64,000 bases of DNA, taken from the NCBI RefSeq assembly GCF_000518205.1, contig NZ_JADD01000003.1, positions 1-64,000 of the forward strand, read 5' to 3'. Shown one piece after another: positions 26,414 to 34,315 of the stretch. How positions within the stretch are numbered: position 1 is the first letter of the stretch; every line of letters begins with the position of its first letter. The notes under the pieces are model-generated. The model searched no databases and was not told the origin of the DNA. It saw only the letters and a list, made by a program, of their open reading frames with translations. The position numbers were made by a program, and so were the translations under genes. This DNA is from Hutsoniella sourekii ATCC 700629. Lineage in GTDB: Bacteria > Bacillota > Bacilli > Lactobacillales > Aerococcaceae.

Positions 26414-28072
26414 ATGAAAGATGTAACTCCCAAAGATGTGAAAGAAAAATTTGTTAATCAAGCCAGTAAGTTTCAGTCTTTTAATGGACGTAAGCTTTAC
26501 TTTTTCTTATTTTTAGCTTTATTAGTCTATTATTATTTTGTTTTGCCACCTATCCATTGGGCTTCGGTGGATTTTTGGTTATTTATAGGCTTGTTTTTAT
26601 TGGGTGTAATCGTTATTGAAGGACTAAATGATCTAGTGGAACGATCAAAAGCCCATCAGAGCGAATCTGCATCAAAAACTGGGTTAAATAAGTACAGAAT
26701 CATTACTGGTCTGATCCTTTTATCTCTAGCGATAGCTGGCTTAGTATATGTTGTTTATTCTCCTGTTTTCTTTTCAGCTAATTATGCGTCAATGATTGAA
26801 ATCCAGCCTAAAGAATTTGAAAAAGATTTTCCAGAAACTAATTTAAACCAAATTCCCTTGGTGGACCGCGATACAGCTACACGTTTAGGTAATCGACATC
26901 TGGGGGCTTTAACTCATATTGTCTCTCAATTTGAAGCAGCACCAGATTATACACAAGTAACTATCGAAGGTAAACCTTACCGGGTTACCCCTTTAGAGTA
27001 TGCAGGATTTTTTAGATGGTTAAATAATTTTCAACAAGGAATCCCTCATTACATTCAAGTGGATAATGTCTCTGGGGAGGTATCTATTCAAACGCCTAGT
27101 CAGCCTATGAAATATAGTTATTCTGATCTTTTTCACCGTGATGTACTTAGAGCCTTACGTTTGAAACATCCTTTCACTATTTTTTCTAAGCCAAGTTTTG
27201 AAGTCGATGATCAAGGTGAGCCTTACTATATTGCTACTACCTATCGTAAGCGATTCTTCTTGCGGGAACCCGAGCCTAATGGCTTAATTATCTTAAATGC
27301 GATTACTGGAGAAACCAAAGCCTATGACTTAGGTCAGATTCCTTCTTGGGTTGACCGAGTCTATAGCGCAGATCTCATTCTGCATCAGGTTACTATGCAA
27401 GGACATTATCGCAATGGTTTTTGGAACTCATTATTTGCCAAAGAAGGAGTCACTGAGCCGACGGCGGGTTATAATTATTTGCCGATAGGTGACGATCTGT
27501 ATTTATACACGGGCATTACTTCTGTAGTAGCCGATGAGTCAAATATTGGCTTTATATTAGTCAATATGCGGACCAAAGAAGCAGTTATGTATCCATTAAC
27601 TGCAGCTGAGGAATTCTCAGCCATGCGATCAGCAGAGGGTAGTGTTCAAGAAACAAGCTATACGGCAACTTTTCCGCTCTTGATAAATATCAAAGGCCGT
27701 CCGATGTATATTTTGACCTTGAAGGATAATTCAGGTTTAATTAAAGATTATGCCTTAGTGGACGTTCAAAACTATCAAAATGTTTATGTTGCTCCCAATG
27801 TCAAATCATTAATTGAAGCTTATGCTAGTGATCAGGGACAAGATCAAAGGCTCTTAGAAGAGATTGGTGATGTAAGTGAAGAGCAAGGTAAGATTGAAGC
27901 AATTGAGAGCGTCGTCTTAGATGGTTATACTTATTATTATCTATTGGTAGACAATGAGATATACAGCGCTAAGATTGACCTGAGTAAACACTTGCCATTC
28001 CTCAAATCTGGCGATGATATCCACTTTAAATTTAATTCCAAAGGTGAGATTGTAGAATTACAATTAGATTAG
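26414..28072 (+). CDS. Uncharacterised membrane protein with large outer domain
   Basis: A 552-residue protein that I cannot assign to a named family. After about 28 charged residues there are two membrane helices (FFLFLALLVYYYFVL; WLFIGLFLLGVIVIEGL), a short basic cytoplasmic loop, and a third helix (about 95-115, IITGLILLSLAIAGLVYVVY). The remaining 430 residues should lie outside the membrane. This part has Tyr-rich beta-type sequence with no catalytic motif or cysteine cluster that I recognise. TAGGAGG precedes the ATG. It follows the GNAT gene and ends at a strong terminator. Confidence 0.75.
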   Translation: MKDVTPKDVKEKFVNQASKFQSFNGRKLYFFLFLALLVYYYFVLPPIHWASVDFWLFIGLFLLGVIVIEGLNDLVERSKAHQSESASKTGLNKYRIITGLILLSLAIAGLVYVVYSPVFFSANYASMIEIQPKEFEKDFPETNLNQIPLVDRDTATRLGNRHLGALTHIVSQFEAAPDYTQVTIEGKPYRVTPLEYAGFFRWLNNFQQGIPHYIQVDNVSGEVSIQTPSQPMKYSYSDLFHRDVLRALRLKHPFTIFSKPSFEVDDQGEPYYIATTYRKRFFLREPEPNGLIILNAITGETKAYDLGQIPSWVDRVYSADLILHQVTMQGHYRNGFWNSLFAKEGVTEPTAGYNYLPIGDDLYLYTGITSVVADESNIGFILVNMRTKEAVMYPLTAAEEFSAMRSAEGSVQETSYTATFPLLINIKGRPMYILTLKDNSGLIKDYALVDVQNYQNVYVAPNVKSLIEAYASDQGQDQRLLEEIGDVSEEQGKIEAIESVVLDGYTYYYLLVDNEIYSAKIDLSKHLPFLKSGDDIHFKFNSKGEIVELQLD

Positions 28073-28093
28073 CTGAAATAAATGATTAGCTTT

Positions 28094-28131
28094 AAAATCC
28101 ACTCCCATTCCAATTAGGAGTGGATTTTTAT
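28094..28131 (+). terminator. Intrinsic terminator
   Basis: AAAATCCACTCC and GGAGTGGATTTT form a 12-bp stem followed by TTATTT, ending the GNAT/membrane-protein unit. Confidence 0.88.
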
Positions 28132-28173
28132 TTGAGAATAACTGAGTGTGTTTTAATGAAGTCTCTAGAAGGC

Positions 28174-28202
28174 TTGAAAAACACAAGATATAGTGGTAAG
28201 AT
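28174..28202 (+). promoter_or_regulatory. Promoter for nrdD-nrdG
   Basis: TTGAAA (28174-28179), a 17-base spacer and TAAGAT (28197-28202). The first NrdR-like box fills the spacer. Confidence 0.55.
28181..28196 (+). promoter_or_regulatory. NrdR box 1
   Basis: ACACAAGATATAGTGG closely follows the NrdR-box consensus (a palindrome of the ACACwATATATwGTGT kind). It lies between the presumed -35 and -10 elements, so binding would block polymerase. Confidence 0.7.
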
Positions 28203-28213
28203 ACCAGCTAGTG

Positions 28214-28229
28214 GCACAATTTGTTGTGC
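28214..28229 (+). promoter_or_regulatory. NrdR box 2
   Basis: GCACAATTTGTTGTGC, an almost perfect palindrome, starts 33 bases after box 1 begins, about three helix turns. Paired boxes at about this spacing are the usual NrdR arrangement. Confidence 0.7.
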
Positions 28230-28256
28230 CTAATCATTTGGAAGGAGGGTATTGTT

Positions 28257-30197
28257 TTGCCGGCGATAAAAGATAAAAAACAGCAATCAAGTAAAGATTA
28301 TTTGAATCAAATGAGAAAACGATATAGTGAGGCGACCAATATCCAAGCCCAAGTAGATAAATTACTTGGAAAAGATCGCACAGTTATTAATGAGAATGCG
28401 AATAAAGACAGTAATGTATTTAATACACAACGTGATTTAACCGCAGGGGCAGTCGCTAAAGCCATTGGCTTGCAAGAATTACCTATTGAGGTGGCGCTCG
28501 CTCATTTAAAAGGGGAAATCCATATTCATGACTTGGACTATCAACCTTATTCACCCATGACTAACTGCAGCTTGATTGATTTTGCTGGAATGTTTGCTGA
28601 AGGCTTTCAGATTGGTAATGCCGAAGTGGAAAGTCCGCGATCTATTCAAACAGCTGCTGCTCAAATGGCACAGATTATTGCCAATGTTGCCTCTAGTCAG
28701 TACGGTGGCACGACCGCAGATCGCGTGGATGAATTGTTAGCTCCTTATGCTCAAATTAATTATGACAAGCATATGGAAGTTGCTAAAGATTGGATTGAAG
28801 GTGAAGAAAAGCAAGTAGCCTATGCCAAAGAACGGACATTAAAAGATATTTATGATGCCATGCAAAGTTTAGAATATGAGATCAATACCCTTTATACTTC
28901 TCATGGGCAAACTCCATTTACAACGCTGGGATTTGGTCTGGGAACGAGCTGGATTGAACGAGCGATTCAAAAATCAATCTTGCAAGTGAGAATTGAAGGC
29001 TTGGGTAAAGAAAAACGGACAGCAATCTTTCCTAAATTAGTATTTACTTTGAAGCGTGGCGTTAACCTGGAACCAGCAGATCCTAACTATGATATTAAAC
29101 AATTAGCCATTGAATGTTCCACCAAACGAATGTACCCAGATGTTCTTATGTACGATAAAATTGTTGAACTAACAGGAAGCTTTAAGGCACCTATGGGTTG
29201 TCGGTCTTTTCTACAAGGATGGAAGAATGAAGATGGTCAAGAAGTAAACAATGGCCGAATGAATCTAGGGGTAGTCACTTTGAATATACCAAGAATCGCT
29301 TTGAAATCTCAAGGAGATTTTAATCAGTTTTGGCATTTATTCCAAGATCGATTAGACTTGGTGGAAGAGGCACTCATTTATCGCATTAATCGCGTCAAGG
29401 AGGCGCTACCAGAGAATGCTCCGATTCTGTATATGCATGGGGCTTTTGGTGAACGTTTATCAGCAGGAGAGGCTGTAGACCGTCTCTTTACCAATCGACG
29501 AGCAACCGTATCAATTGGTTATATTGGCCTATATGAGGCGGCAGCTTGTTTTTATGGCCCTAATTGGGAGGCAAATTTAGAAGCTAAAGATTTTACCATC
29601 GATATAGTAAAATCGCTCAAAGCCAAAGCCGATGAATTATCTGAGCGCTATAATTATCATTTTAGTGTTTATGGGACTCCTTCTGAAAGTCTAACTGACC
29701 GCTTTTGTCGCTTAGACCAAGAAGAATTTGGTCTTATAGAAGATATTACGGACAAGGATTACTATACTAACTCATTTCACTATGATGTGCGTAAAAATCC
29801 GACGCCCTTTGAAAAGATTGAATTTGAAAAAGATTACCCCAAGTATGCCAGTGGAGGCTTTATTCACTATTGCGAGTACCCTAATATGCGTCAAAATCCA
29901 AAAGCCTTGGAAGCAGTCTGGGATTTTGCCTATGATCGGATCGGCTATCTAGGTACCAATACACCAATTGACCATTGCTACGCCTGTGGCTTTGATGGGG
30001 ATTTCGAGCCAACGGAACGTGGATTTGAATGCCCTGAATGTGGTAATAATGATCCAGAAACCTGTGACGTTGTTAAACGGACTTGTGGCTATTTAGGTAA
30101 TCCACAACAAAGACCGATGGTCCATGGTCGCCACAAGGAAATCGCTTCACGTGTCAAACATGTTTCTTCAACGGTAATCAATGGTTTGAATGAATAG
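28257..30197 (+). CDS. nrdD: Anaerobic ribonucleoside-triphosphate reductase, no ATP-cone
   Basis: Class III reductase making dNTPs without oxygen through a glycyl radical. A TTG at 28257 is taken as start: AAGGAGGG lies seven bases upstream, and the earlier TTGs fall in the operator. The product has 646 residues. Domain order: a short N-terminus, then NANKDSNVFNTQRDL and the barrel with HIHDLDY and MTNCSLIDF (active-site Cys), then the zinc site CYACGF...CPECG near the end, and the radical loop KRTCGYLGNP with the radical Gly. The roughly 100-residue N-terminal ATP-cone found in many Lactobacillales NrdD proteins is missing, so dATP feedback may be absent or different. Confidence 0.94.
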   Translation: MPAIKDKKQQSSKDYLNQMRKRYSEATNIQAQVDKLLGKDRTVINENANKDSNVFNTQRDLTAGAVAKAIGLQELPIEVALAHLKGEIHIHDLDYQPYSPMTNCSLIDFAGMFAEGFQIGNAEVESPRSIQTAAAQMAQIIANVASSQYGGTTADRVDELLAPYAQINYDKHMEVAKDWIEGEEKQVAYAKERTLKDIYDAMQSLEYEINTLYTSHGQTPFTTLGFGLGTSWIERAIQKSILQVRIEGLGKEKRTAIFPKLVFTLKRGVNLEPADPNYDIKQLAIECSTKRMYPDVLMYDKIVELTGSFKAPMGCRSFLQGWKNEDGQEVNNGRMNLGVVTLNIPRIALKSQGDFNQFWHLFQDRLDLVEEALIYRINRVKEALPENAPILYMHGAFGERLSAGEAVDRLFTNRRATVSIGYIGLYEAAACFYGPNWEANLEAKDFTIDIVKSLKAKADELSERYNYHFSVYGTPSESLTDRFCRLDQEEFGLIEDITDKDYYTNSFHYDVRKNPTPFEKIEFEKDYPKYASGGFIHYCEYPNMRQNPKALEAVWDFAYDRIGYLGTNTPIDHCYACGFDGDFEPTERGFECPECGNNDPETCDVVKRTCGYLGNPQQRPMVHGRHKEIASRVKHVSSTVINGLNE

Positions 30198-30213
30198 GAA
30201 GGAGACCTAGCTC

Positions 30214-30906
30214 TTGAATCATCAACCGGATAGAAAACATGAAAGTTTCCAGCCTGTTCAGCCTGTCTCTCAAGACTTTGAAACAAATCAGGCAAGTATT
30301 GCTTCTAATAGAAGAATAAAGAAGATGAAGGCTCCTAAGAATCCTTTACCTAAAGAATGGTTGGCTAGTGATTGGTCTAGGGGAAAAATTGCTGATTATA
30401 AACCTTACAATTTTGTCGATGGAGAGGGCGTTAGATGTTCGCTCTACGTGAGTGGGTGTCTTTTTGCCTGTCCCAATTGCTACAATTTAGCTGTGCAAAA
30501 CTTTAACTATGGTGTTGATTACACAGATGAATTAGAAGAGCGGATTCTTGATGACTTACAGGCTTCTTATTGTCAAGGGCTAACTTTGTTGGGTGGGGAA
30601 CCGATGTTAAATACTAATATTTTACTACCCCTCTGCCAAAAAGTACGGGACCGATTTGCTAGTAGCAAGGATATTTGGTGTTGGACAGGTTATACTTGGG
30701 AAGAGTTGATGGAAGAATCTCAAGACAAGCTACAATTACTTAGTTACGTTGATGTCTTAGTTGATGGTCGCTATTTAGATCAATTAAGAGATTTAACGCT
30801 TCAATTCAGAGGGTCATCAAATCAACGAATTATTGACGTCAAGAAAAGTCTTCAAGAAAATAAGCCAGTTCTATGGACTCAAGCAGATGGAAGCCCCTAC
30901 TATTAA
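30214..30906 (+). CDS. nrdG: Anaerobic ribonucleotide reductase activating enzyme
   Basis: A radical SAM protein that installs the glycyl radical on NrdD. The cluster motif is C-x3-C-x2-C in SGCLFACPNCYN (about residues 81-92), preceded by KPYNFVDGEGVRCSLYVSGC. LGGEPML (about 130) binds SAM. The TTG at 30214, after GGAAGGAG, gives 230 residues with an N-terminal tail of about 40 polar residues beyond the family norm. An ATG at 30325 would give a normal-length protein but has a weak ribosome site. It is 16 bases after nrdD, in the same operon. Confidence 0.93.
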   Translation: MNHQPDRKHESFQPVQPVSQDFETNQASIASNRRIKKMKAPKNPLPKEWLASDWSRGKIADYKPYNFVDGEGVRCSLYVSGCLFACPNCYNLAVQNFNYGVDYTDELEERILDDLQASYCQGLTLLGGEPMLNTNILLPLCQKVRDRFASSKDIWCWTGYTWEELMEESQDKLQLLSYVDVLVDGRYLDQLRDLTLQFRGSSNQRIIDVKKSLQENKPVLWTQADGSPYY

Positions 30907-30961
30907 TTGGATTAAATTTAAGAAGCACCGATCAGCGATTAGATGGTTAATTATTGAATCA

Positions 30962-30992
30962 CAGTTAGACTAAGAATAGTCTAGCTGTTTTA
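30962..30992 (+). terminator. Intrinsic terminator after nrdG
   Basis: CAGTTAGACT and AGTCTAGCTG (one G-U pair) around a six-base loop, followed by TTTTATTTTAT. Confidence 0.82.
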
Positions 30993-31131
30993 TTTTATCT
31001 AAAGATAGGGACTATCTAATAAGGCCTCTAAAGAAAGCTATCTGTAAAATAATAAAACTATATGCTCATATAATCACAAATAGAAGTGTCGATATCCTCG
31101 CAATTAAAAGTCATTATCTTCCAAAAGCTTT

Positions 31132-31149
31132 ATAGAAAACGTTTACATT
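31132..31149 (+). promoter_or_regulatory. CcpA binding site (cre) upstream of adhE
   Basis: ATAGAAAACGTTTACATT matches the cre consensus WWTGNAARCGNWWWCAWW at all defined positions except one (A for T at position 3). It lies just upstream of the -35 box. Confidence 0.65.
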
Positions 31150-31170
31150 GAAAAAATATGCACAAACCTA

Positions 31171-31199
31171 TTTACAAAACATTGTGAATAAGTTAACAT
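31171..31199 (+). promoter_or_regulatory. adhE promoter with Rex-like operator
   Basis: TTTACA (31171-31176), 17 bases, TAACAT (31194-31199). TTGTGAATAAGTTAACAT (31182-31199) resembles the Rex operator TTGTGAWAWWWTWCACAA in its left half and partly in its right half, and it covers the -10 element. Rex control of adhE is well known in Firmicutes. Confidence 0.5.
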
Positions 31200-31234
31200 G
31201 TACATGTAATAAAGATTGAAAGGAAGTTTAACTA

Positions 31235-33868
31235 ATGACTGAACAAGAGAAAGTTGTAACTCCAGAAGAACAAGTAGATAAAATGGTTCAAAAAGGTCTT
31301 CAAGCGCTGAATGACTTTATGAGCTTAAACCAAGAACAAGTAGATTATATTGTCGGCAAAGCTTCAGTTGCAGCTCTAGATCACCATGGTGAATTAGCCA
31401 AATTAGCCGTAGAAGATACTGGTCGAGGTGTTTTTGAAGATAAGGCTACAAAAAACTTATTTGCTTCAGAACATGTGACCAACTATATGAGAGACGTTAA
31501 GACAGTAGGGGTGGTTGACCGTGATGAATTCAAAGGAACCACAACCATTGCTGAACCTGTTGGGGTTATTTGCGGGATTGTACCAACAACCAACCCAACT
31601 TCTACTGCAATCTTTAAGTCACTGATCTCATTAAAGACAAGAAATCCAATTATCTTCTCCTTCCACCCAAGTGCGATGAAATGTTCAATTCGAGCAGCTG
31701 AAATTGTACGTGATGCAGCAATTGCTGCTGGTGCACCAGAAAATTGTATCCAATGGATTGAAGAACTATCAATGGAAGCTACTAATGCCTTAATGAATCA
31801 TGATGGAGTAGCAACCATTCTTGCAACCGGTGGTAACGCGATGGTTAGATCAGCTTACTCATGCGGTAAACCTGCTTTAGGTGTTGGAGCCGGTAACGTG
31901 CCAGCTTATGTTGAAAAAACAGCTGACATTAAACAGGCCGTTAATGACTTAGTAATGAGTAAGTCATTCGATAATGGTATGATCTGTGCCACTGAATCGA
32001 TTGCCATTATTGATCATGAAATCTATGACCAAGTCATCGATGAGATGAAGAGCTACCAAGTATACTTTGTTAATGCTGAGGAAAAAGCCAAACTTGAAGA
32101 ATACATGTTTGGAGCGAAAGCTAATTCTCAAGCTTGCTCTGGGGCAGCCCTCAACTCTAAGCAAGTAGGTATGCCTGCAACATGGATTGCTAAAGAAGCT
32201 GGTTTCGAAGTGCCAGAACAAACTCGTATTTTGGCAGCTGAAGTAGCAGAAGTGGGTGAAAATGAACCCCTCACTCGTGAAAAATTATCGCCAGTCTACG
32301 CTGTATTAAAGGTTGATTCAACAGAAGCGGGACTTGATGCAGCTGAGAAAATGGTTGAATTCAATGGTTTAGGCCACACGGCAGCTATTCATACTCAAGA
32401 TGATGAAGTAGCATTAGAATATGGTAAACGCGTTAAAACCATTCGAATTGTCCGTAATGCTCCTTCTGCTCTGGGAGGAATTGGGGATGTTTACAACTCA
32501 TTTATCCCTTCTCTAACTCTTGGATGTGGATCTTACGGTAATAACTCTGTTGGAGATAATGTACAAATTCTGAATTTATTGAACTTTAAGAAGATTGGAG
32601 AGCGTCAAAATAATATGCAATGGTTTAAAGTACCGCGTGTTTATTTCGAAAAACATGCCCTTAAATATATAACTGAAATGGATAACTTGAACCGAGTGAT
32701 GATCATTTCTGACCATGCTTTAACTGACTTAGGATATGTTCAGCAAGTTGTTGACCGCCTCGAAGCTCGTGATAATAATGTTATCTATGATATCTTTAAT
32801 GATGTTGAACCAGATCCTGACATTACAACAGTTCGTAAGGGTGCTGATGCCCTGACCCGCTTCAAGCCAGATGCGATTGTAGCTATCGGTGGTGGATCTG
32901 TAATGGATGCGGCAAAGGTTATGTGGATGTTCTACGAGCAGCCAGATATCAACTTTGAAGATATGCATCAGAAGTTTATGGATATCCGTAAACGTGCTTT
33001 CCGCTTCCCTGACCTAGGATCTGTGGCACAATTCATTGCCGTACCAACAACTTCAGGTACAGGTTCAGAAGTGACACCATTTGCGGTTATCTCTGATAAG
33101 GCTAAGGGACTTAAGTACCCATTAGCAGACTACTCCATCTTACCGAATGTGGCGATTGTTGACTCTGCCTTAGTAGAAAAAGTACCAGCCAAGGTAGCTG
33201 CTGCATCGGGTTATGACGTATTAGTCCATGCGACCGAAGCTTATGTATCTATTATGGCTAGTCACTATACTGATGGTTTAGCTCTTCAAGCAATCAAACT
33301 AGTATTTGATAACTTAGTGAGATCTGTTAATGAAGGGGATCTAGATGCCCGTCACCAAATGCACGATGCCGCTACAATGGCTGGTATGGCATTCGGTAAT
33401 GCTTTCCTAGGTATCAACCACTCAATGGCTCATAAGATTGGTGGACGCTTCCATACCGTTCACGGTGAAACTAACGCTATCTTAATGCCATATGTTATCC
33501 GCTACAATGGTACTCGCCCAACTAAATTATCTAACTGGCCGAAGTATACGCATTACCAAGCGGATGAAAAATACCAAGATATAGCAAGAATGTTAGGCCT
33601 TCCAGCTTCTACACCGGAAGAAGCAGTGGAATCATATGCCAAGGCTTGTTATGAGCTAGGGGTTAAGATTGGTATCCCAATGAGCTTTAAAGATCAAGGT
33701 ATTGACCGTGACGAATGGTTTGAAGCAACAGAGCAATTAGCTTATGACGCTTATGGTGACCAATGTACACCTGTTAACCCTCGTTTAGCAATGGTTGATC
33801 ATATGAAGGAAATCATGGAAGATGCTTATCTAGGTTACGGTGAACAACCAGGTCGTATTAAATACTAA
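31235..33868 (+). CDS. adhE: Bifunctional acetaldehyde-CoA/alcohol dehydrogenase
   Basis: AdhE converts acetyl-CoA to acetaldehyde and then ethanol, regenerating two NAD per acetyl-CoA; it assembles into spirosomes. The protein is 877 residues, full length. The aldehyde dehydrogenase half (about 1-450) has IVPTTNPTST and the catalytic Cys in DNGMICATESIA (near 250). The iron-alcohol dehydrogenase half (about 460-877) has the NAD motif AIGGGSVMDAAKV, the metal-binding region with HATEAY, and HSMAHKIGGRFH with HGETNA. The gene stands alone with its own promoter, cre-like and Rex-like sites. Codon use is strongly biased, as expected for an abundant fermentative enzyme. Confidence 0.97.
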   Translation: MTEQEKVVTPEEQVDKMVQKGLQALNDFMSLNQEQVDYIVGKASVAALDHHGELAKLAVEDTGRGVFEDKATKNLFASEHVTNYMRDVKTVGVVDRDEFKGTTTIAEPVGVICGIVPTTNPTSTAIFKSLISLKTRNPIIFSFHPSAMKCSIRAAEIVRDAAIAAGAPENCIQWIEELSMEATNALMNHDGVATILATGGNAMVRSAYSCGKPALGVGAGNVPAYVEKTADIKQAVNDLVMSKSFDNGMICATESIAIIDHEIYDQVIDEMKSYQVYFVNAEEKAKLEEYMFGAKANSQACSGAALNSKQVGMPATWIAKEAGFEVPEQTRILAAEVAEVGENEPLTREKLSPVYAVLKVDSTEAGLDAAEKMVEFNGLGHTAAIHTQDDEVALEYGKRVKTIRIVRNAPSALGGIGDVYNSFIPSLTLGCGSYGNNSVGDNVQILNLLNFKKIGERQNNMQWFKVPRVYFEKHALKYITEMDNLNRVMIISDHALTDLGYVQQVVDRLEARDNNVIYDIFNDVEPDPDITTVRKGADALTRFKPDAIVAIGGGSVMDAAKVMWMFYEQPDINFEDMHQKFMDIRKRAFRFPDLGSVAQFIAVPTTSGTGSEVTPFAVISDKAKGLKYPLADYSILPNVAIVDSALVEKVPAKVAAASGYDVLVHATEAYVSIMASHYTDGLALQAIKLVFDNLVRSVNEGDLDARHQMHDAATMAGMAFGNAFLGINHSMAHKIGGRFHTVHGETNAILMPYVIRYNGTRPTKLSNWPKYTHYQADEKYQDIARMLGLPASTPEEAVESYAKACYELGVKIGIPMSFKDQGIDRDEWFEATEQLAYDAYGDQCTPVNPRLAMVDHMKEIMEDAYLGYGEQPGRIKY

Positions 33869-33887
33869 TAAGACTAAGCAAAAGAAT

Positions 33888-33927
33888 AAAATAGGCCTCA
33901 ACCATTTATCTGGTTGAGGCCTATTTT
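33888..33927. terminator. Bidirectional intrinsic terminator
   Basis: A 17-bp perfect stem (33888-33904 with 33911-33927) with A-rich and T-rich flanks serves adhE and the converging DUF1622 gene, whose stop lies at its edge. Confidence 0.92.
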
Positions 33928-34289
33928 TATTTATTTATGATTTTAGCTTTTTCGGTTTCTAAATCAACTTGTTGTAGTTCCCAATGAATTAAGAAAGTTA
34001 AGACGACACGTAAAATGACGACAATGACCAAGATAACAAGTTCCTGGAAATCACGAACGAGGACAGTTTTAATAATTTCAGCGCCTAATTTAAATTCTAG
34101 ACTTAGGGCTAGTGCTTCCCCCAAGGTAAGCTTGACGAGAGAGTTATTAAAATCAAAGCGACTTTTCAACAAATATAAGAAAGATTTGATACTGCCATAA
34201 GCAATAATGAAAATACCGATCAGCTCCAAGGTATGAACAACAATCGGGCTCAAGGTATCGGTTAGAAAAGTAAGCAAATCTAAAATCAC
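33927..34289 (-). CDS. DUF1622 family membrane protein
   Basis: A 120-residue protein with three hydrophobic helices. The central motif LTLGEALALSLEFKLGAEIIK (residues about 54-74) and the following ELVILVIVVILRVVLTFLIHWEL are the hallmark of DUF1622 membrane proteins. Function is unknown in the family. It lies 26 bases downstream of the lipoprotein gene on the same strand, so the two probably share a transcript. Confidence 0.85.
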   Translation of the reverse strand: MILDLLTFLTDTLSPIVVHTLELIGIFIIAYGSIKSFLYLLKSRFDFNNSLVKLTLGEALALSLEFKLGAEIIKTVLVRDFQELVILVIVVILRVVLTFLIHWELQQVDLETEKAKIINK

Positions 34290-34315
34290 GGCTTTATTCC
34301 TTTCTCAACGCTTAG

